Positions 58,371-64,000 of a DNA stretch of 64,000 nucleotides are shown here, piece after piece. The notes under the pieces were generated by a model, which did no database searches, was not told the origin of the DNA, and saw nothing but the letters and a program-made list of their open reading frames with translations. The stretch is from Melastoma dodecandrum (taxonomy: Eukaryota; Streptophyta; Magnoliopsida; Myrtales; Melastomataceae). Positions within the stretch are counted from its first letter, which is position 1. Every line of letters begins with the position of its first letter. The stretch spans positions 9,114,001 to 9,178,000 of the forward strand of contig JARUPY010000397.1 of NCBI GenBank assembly GCA_029817715.1, written 5' to 3'. Position numbers and translations under genes: made by a program.

Positions 58371-58858
58371 TGATGCGGAAACACCCGGCAAAGTAAACTT
58401 GAACCTAAACAAATTAAGAACAAACCCGAACAAGGTGTGGATAGAACAACCTCGAACCCGGATACAGCGATGGCACCACTATGAAAGAAAGGCTGCGAAA
58501 ACACTCTCAACTCACCACACTTAGATTCTAGGCTAAGTAATACAGAGAAAAGAAAGAACCACTCAAGTTTAAACTTCCCAAAAGATCTCCCCTTCTGCTT
58601 CAGCATAGAACCCATTAAAAGACTTCGAAGAGAGAGACTACCACGATCCCACTAACTTCATAAATGACTCCATTTAAGACTCTAATACTACAAATTCGTC
58701 CTTTCATGGGCTGGGACTTAAGTAGGGATCTTTACTTCTCCAAAATGCTTCAAACTTGCCCAAATGAAGCATTACTTGGTCCAATCCACTCCATCACATT
58801 ATAGGCCACAACTTCCTCCTTGATTGTAACTTCTTCGATCTGGTTGTAGTGCGCATCA
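58371..58858 (-). repeat. 3' LTR of element F
   Basis: 488 bp, minus strand TGATGCGCACTAC...GGTGTTTCCGCATCA, related to the LTR of G. The purine tract CAACAAAGGGGGAA (58859-58872) adjoins its start. The 5' LTR is absent because the element ends at the satellite border. Confidence 0.88.
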
Positions 58859-59604
58859 TTCCCCCTTTGTTGGAAAAGATTTGTCCTCAAATCTAAGGGG
58901 TCTTCATCATCCTCGTATGGTGCTAGGTCCTGAACATTGAAAGTTGCCGAAACTCCGTATTCCCCCGGAAGGTCGATCTTGTAAGCGTTATTGTTGATCC
59001 GTTCCACCACACGAAAATGTCCTTCTGCTCGAGGCATGAGTTTATTCTTTCGTCTTGTAGAAAACCTTTCCTTACGAAGATGAATCCACACCAGATCACT
59101 GGGTTGGAAGATCCATTCTTTACGTCCATGGTTCGCCTTCTTCATGTATCTTTCATTTTGCTTCTCTATATTTGCTCGAATCTGCTAGTGGAGTTTCAGC
59201 ATTGCCTCGGCTCGTTTGACAGCATCCATGTTCACGGCATCCTTGCTCGGCAGCGGTAATAGTTCAATAGGCACCTGCGGGTTAATACCATAAACTACCT
59301 CAAAGGGAGATGCTTTCGTAGTGCTGTGAGGAGCTCGATTGTATGTAAATTCGGCATGGGCAAGCTTGATGTCCCAATCCTTCTGATTCTTTGACACCAT
59401 TGTTCTAAGGATGGCTCCCATTGTTCGATTAACTACCTCCGTTTGGCCATCAGTCTGAAAAGTAGTTTCATCCCAAGCTTGTGCCACAATGTCTTCCAGA
59501 AGTAACTCAGGAACTTTGCATCACGATAAGATACAATCATCGTTGGAATACCATGCAGCCGAACAATTTCGCGAATCTAGAAATCCGCATCATTTGGTCG
59601 TGCG
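58750..59604 (-). pseudogene. Element F integrase C-terminal part, truncated
   Basis: From 59604 the minus strand gives the end of the integrase core. A part between the core and [12 protein letters not shown] is lost near 59460. KDWDIKLAHAEFTYNRAP, AEGHFRVVERINNNAYKIDL and SATFNVQDLAPYEDDE follow. One TAG (near 59187) interrupts. The frame crosses the LTR border at 58858 and continues 36 codons to 58750. Upstream pol and gag are cut off by the satellite array. Confidence 0.85.
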
Positions 59605-59605
59605 T

Positions 59606-62030
59606 GGGGTTTCTCACTGTGCACATGAACTCATTCCAACGAAATGGACTAGAATCTAGAATGAATAACTCTTGTTTTGAATGGTTTATGAAACATTTGG
59701 GGATCGTTTAGGCTTCTGAAAATTCAAGTTCGGAAGCACGAATATTTGGAGCTTGGAGGATGCACAACTTTGCGTAAGTTGTGCACGGGGTATCCCATTG
59801 TGCACATGAACTCATTCCAACGAAATTGATCCGATTCTCGAATGAATAACCCTTGTTTTGAATAGTTTAGGAAATATTTGGGGATCGTTTAGGCTTCTGA
59901 AAATTCAAGTTCGGAAGCACGAATGTTCGGAGCATGCAGAATGCATAACGTTGCGTAAGTTGTGCGCGGGGTTGCTCACGGTACACATGAACTAATTCCA
60001 AAGAAATTGATCCGAATCTCAAATGAATAACCCTTGTTTTGAATAGTTTGGGAAACATTTGTTGATCGTTTAGGCTTATGAAAATTCAAGTTCGGAAGCA
60101 CGAATGTTCGGAGCATGCAGGATGCACAACTTTGCGTATGTTGTGCACGGGGTTTCTCACTGAGCACATGAACTCACTCCAACGAAAGGGACCCGAATGT
60201 CAAATGAATAACTCTTGTTTTGAATTATTTACAAAAAATTTGGGGATCGTTTAGGCTTCTGAAATTCAAGTTCGGAAGCACGAATATTCGGAGCTTGTAG
60301 GATGCACAACTTTGCCTGAGTTGTGCGCGGGGTTGATCACTGTGGACATGAACTCATTCCAACGAAATTGATTCGAATCTCGAATGAATAACCCTTGTTT
60401 TGAATGGTTTGGGAAACATTTGGGGATCGTTTAGTATTTGGAAAATGCATGTTCGGAAGCACCAATGTTCGGAGCATGCAGGATGCACAACTTTGCGTAT
60501 GCTGTGCGCGGGGCTCCTCATTGTGCGCACGAACTCATTCCAACGAAATAAACCCGTACATCGAATGAATAACACTTGTTTTGAATGGTGTGGGAAATAT
60601 TTGGGGATCGTTTAGTATTTGGAAAATGCATGTTCGGAAGCACGAATGTTCGGAGCATGCGGGATGCATAACATTGCGTAAGTGGTGCGCGGGATTTCTC
60701 ATTGTACTCATGAGCTCATTCCAATGATATGGACCCGAATCTCAGATGAATAACTCTTGTTATAAATAGTTTGAGAACTATTTGGGGATTGTTATGGTTC
60801 ATAAAATGCTTGTTCGGAAGCACGAAAGTTCGGAGCATGTGGGATCCACAACGTTGCGTAAGTTGTGCACGGGGTTTCTCATTCTACTCATGAGCTCATT
60901 CTAACGATATGGACCAGAATCTCATATGAATAACTCTTGTTATAAATAGTTTGGGAACTATTTGGGGATCGTTTAGGGTTCGAAAAATGCATGTTCCGCA
61001 GCACGAATGTTCGGAGCAAGCGGGATGTACAACTTTGCGTAAAATGTGCACGGGGTTCCTCATTGTTCACATGAACCCATTCCAACGAAATGGAGCCGAA
61101 TCTCGAATATCGAAATGTGCGCGGGGTTGCTCGCGGTGCACATGAACTCATTCCAACGAAATTGATACAAATCTCGAATGAATAACCCTTGTTTTGAATA
61201 GTTTGGGAAACATTTGGGATCGTTTAGGCTTCTGAAAATTCATGTTCGGAAGCACGATTGTTCGGAGCATGCAGGATGCACAACTTTGTGTATGCTGTGC
61301 GCGAGGCTCCTCATTGTGCACATGAACTCATTCCAACGAAATGGACCCGAATATCGAATGAATACCACTTGTTTTGAATTGGGTGGGAAATATTTGGGGA
61401 TCGTTTAGTAATTGAAAAATGCATGTTCGGAAGCACGAATGTTCGGAGCATGCAGGATGAACAACATTGTGTAAGTTGTGCGCTAGGTGAGCTCATTCCA
61501 ACGTTATGAACCCGAATCTCAGATGAATAACTATTGTTATGAATAGTTTGGGAACTATTTAGGGATCGTTATGGGTTCGAAAAATGCATGTTCGGAAGCA
61601 CGAATGTTCAGAGCATGCGGGATGTACAACTTTGCCTAAGCTGTGCGCGGGGCTCCTCATTGCTCACATGAACCCATTCCAACGAAATAGACCCGAATGT
61701 CGAATGTATAACTCTTGGATTGAATAGTTTGGGAGACATTTGGGGATCATTTAGGCTTCGAAAAAGTTTGGAAGCACGAAAGTTCGGAGCCTGCGGGATG
61801 CACACATTTGCGTAAGTTGTGCACGGGGTTTCTCATGGTGCGCATGAACTCATTCCAACGAAATGAACCCGAATATCGAATGAATAACTCTTGTTTTGAA
61901 TGGTATATGAAACATTTAGGGATCGTTTTGGCTTCTGAAAATTCAAGTTCGAAAGCATGAATATTCGGAGCATGTAGGATGCACGACTTTGCGTAAATTT
62001 TGAATAGTTTGGGAAGCATTTGCAGTTCAT
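59606..62030 (+). repeat. Satellite array, about 180-bp monomers
   Basis: Thirteen monomers, recognised by GGGGATCGTTTAGG phases at about 59698, 59880, 60060, 60240, 60420 and 60601. Each contains CACATGAACTCATTCCAACG, GAATGAATAAC, GTTCGGAAGCACGAATGTTC, GGAGCATGC and the GCACAAC...GTTGTGC dyad. Spacing is irregular at 61008-61262 (254 bp), at 61443-61609 (166 bp, an independent deletion) and at the transition (61965-62071). Monomers differ at many sites. Confidence 0.93.
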
Positions 62031-64000
62031 TTAGGCTTCGAAAAATGCAAATTCGGATGCACCCAGGTTCGGAGCAAGCGGGATGGACAACCTCGCGTAA
62101 GTTGTGCGCGCGGTTCCTCATTATGCAAATGAAAGGGACCCGAATGTCAAATGTAGAACTCCAATTTTGAATAGTTTGGGAAGCATTTGGAGATCATTTA
62201 GGCTTCGGAAAATGCAGGTTCGGAAGCACCAAGGTTCGGAGCATGCGGGATGCACAACCTTGCGTAAGTTGTGCGCGGGGTTCCTCCTTGTGCAACGAAA
62301 GGGACCCGAATGTCAAATGTAGAACTCCAATTTTGAATAGTTTGGGAAGCATTTGGGGATCATTTAGGCATCGGAAAATGCACGTTCAGAACCACCAAGG
62401 TTCGGAGCATGCGGGATGCACAACCTTGGGTAAGTTGTGCGCGGGGTTCCTCCTTGTGCAACGAAAGGGGCCCGAATGTCAAACGTAGAACTCCAATTTT
62501 GAATAGTTTGGGAAGCATTTGGGGATCATTTAGGCTTCGGAAAATGCAAGTTCGGAAGCACCTAGGTTCGGAGCATGCGGGATGCACAACCTTGCGTAAG
62601 TTGTGTGTGGGGTTCCTCATTGTGCAACGAAAGGGACCCGAATGTCAAATGTAGAACACCAATTTTGAATAGTTTGGGAAGCATTTGGAGATCATTTAGG
62701 CTTCGGAAAATGCAAGTTCGGAAGCACCAAGGTACGGAGCATGCGGGATGCACAACCATGCGTAAGTTGTGCGCGGGGTTCCTCAATGTGCAACGAAAGG
62801 GACCCGAATGTCAAATGTAGAACTCCAATTTTGAATAGTTTAGGAAGTATTTGGGGATCATTTATGCTTCGGAAAATGCAAGTTCGGAACCACCAAGGTT
62901 CGGAGGATGCGGGATACACAACCATGCGTAAGTTGTGCGCGGGGTTCCTCATTGCGCATCGAAAGGGACCCAAATGTCAAATGTAGAACACCAATTTTGA
63001 ATAGTTTGGGAAGCATTTGGAGATCATTTAGGCTTTGAAAAATGCAAATTCGGATGCACCAAGGTTCGGAGCATTCGGGATGCACAACCATGCGTAAGTT
63101 GTGCGCGGGGTTCCTCATTGTGCAACGAAAGGGACCCGAATGTCAAATGTAGAACTCCAACTTTGAATAGTTTGGGAAGCATTTGGGGATCATTTAGGCT
63201 TCGGAAAATGCAAGTTCGGAAGCACCAAGGGACGGAGCATGCAGGATGCACGACCTTGCGTAAGTTGTGCGCGGGCTTCCTCATTGTGCAACGAAAGGGA
63301 CCCGAATGTCAAATGTAGAACTCCAATTTTGAATAGTTTGGGAAGCATTTGGGGATCATTTAGGCTTCGGAAAATGCAAGTTCGGAAGCACCAAGGTTCG
63401 GAGCATGCGGGATGCACAACCATGCGTAAGTTGTGCGCGGGGTTCGTCATTGTACAATGAAAGGGACCCGAATGTCAAATGTAGAACTCCACTTTTGAAT
63501 AGATTGGGAAGCATTTCGAGATCATTTAGGCTTCGGAAAATGCAAGTTCGGAAGCAGCAAGGTTCGGAGCATGCGGGATGCACAACCTTGCGTAAGTTGT
63601 GCGCGAGGTTCCTCGTTGTGCAACGAAAGGGACCCAAATGTCAAATGTAGAACTCCAATTTTGAATAGTTTGGGAAGCATTTGGGGATCATTTGGGCTTC
63701 GGAAAATGCAAGTTCGGAAGCGCCAAGGTTCGGAGCATGCGGGATGCACAACCATGCGTAAGTTGTGCACGGGGTTCCTCATTGTGCAACGAAAGGGACC
63801 CGAATGTCAAATGTAGAACTCCAATTTTGAACAGTTTGGGAAGCATTTGGGGATCATTTAGGCTTCGGAAAATGCAAGATCGGAAGCACCAAGGTTCGGA
63901 GCATGCGGGGTGCACAACCATGCGTAAGTTGTGCGCAGGGTTCCTCCTTGTGCAACGAAAGGGACCCGAATGTCAAATGTAGAACTCCAAGTTTGAATAG
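62031..64000 (+). repeat. Satellite array, 166-bp monomers
   Basis: Twelve highly similar monomers at 166-bp spacing (for example CGAAAGGGACCCG at 62296, 62462 and 62628) running off the window end. Relative to the 180-bp class, about 14 bp (CATGAACTCATTCC) are missing and GAATGTCAAATGTAG replaces GAATCTCGAATG. Homogeneity is higher than in the first array. Ten monomers match the CENP-B box essential positions. Confidence 0.95.

Noticed and set aside
62104..63982. Regular ORFs of 70-96 residues on both strands across the end of the window
   Set aside because: They repeat with the satellite period on both strands and have no start or domain logic; they are by-products of tandem monomers lacking stops, not genes.
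59606..64000. Possible CRISPR array because of regular repeats
   Set aside because: Repeat units are 166-180 bp and directly adjacent without unique spacers, and the context is a plant nuclear genome.

Overview
This window is eukaryotic plant DNA, most likely a eudicot, from a repeat-dense (pericentromere-like) region. It has one spliced host gene of 13 exons with GT-AG introns, an Au-like SINE, a Mutator-like element (MULE) with a plant mobile domain (PMD) gene, nested Ty3/gypsy retrotransposons with initiator-Met-type primer-binding sites, and a 180/166-bp satellite array. No bacterial operons, rRNA, tRNA or CRISPR were seen.

Layout. 1-4 kb: decayed LTR-retroelement debris, with a gag fragment and a Tat-lineage RNase H/integrase fragment, both on the minus strand. 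4-7.6 kb: AT-rich sequence with one possible MITE. 7660-13637 (minus): a complete host gene for a TTC5-like TPR/OB-fold protein of 433 residues; all 13 exons join in phase. Its 1.9-kb intron 11 carries a SINE. 14.0-14.9 kb (minus): a predicted coiled-coil ORF with one in-frame stop. About 14.96-21.13 kb: a MULE with long GC-rich terminal inverted repeats enclosing a broken mudrA-like transposase gene and a broken PMD gene.

22046-34299 is a minus-strand Ty3/gypsy element (here C), split by a chromodomain-type Ty3/gypsy element (E, 26133-32831, perfect 5-bp target duplication). E is itself split by a plus-strand solo LTR (30947-31713, perfect 5-bp target duplication). 35.4-36.97 kb holds another LTR with its primer-binding site. 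38.0-49.7 kb looks like a Tat/Ogre-type element: a long 5' LTR interrupted by a plus-strand gypsy element (G, 39150-44482), then a tRNA-Arg-type primer-binding site and a degenerate gag. 49.7-52.0 kb is a Tekay/Del-like LTR. 52.5-59.6 kb is another minus-strand nest: gag-protease-only element H, deletion derivative A with two near-identical LTRs, and element F with a short LTR.

From about 59.6 kb to the end is a satellite array of 25 monomers, first about 180 bp and then 166 bp. In the 166-bp class, 10 of 12 monomers match all nine essential positions of the mammalian CENP-B box consensus, and every intact monomer has a GCACAAC/GTTGTGC dyad. Neighbouring gypsy elements A and F have a pol frame running into the 3' LTR, as in the centromeric CRM clade. 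A pericentromeric or centromere-edge location is therefore a reasonable inference, not a demonstrated fact. Apart from the TTC5-like gene, every coding region is broken or truncated.
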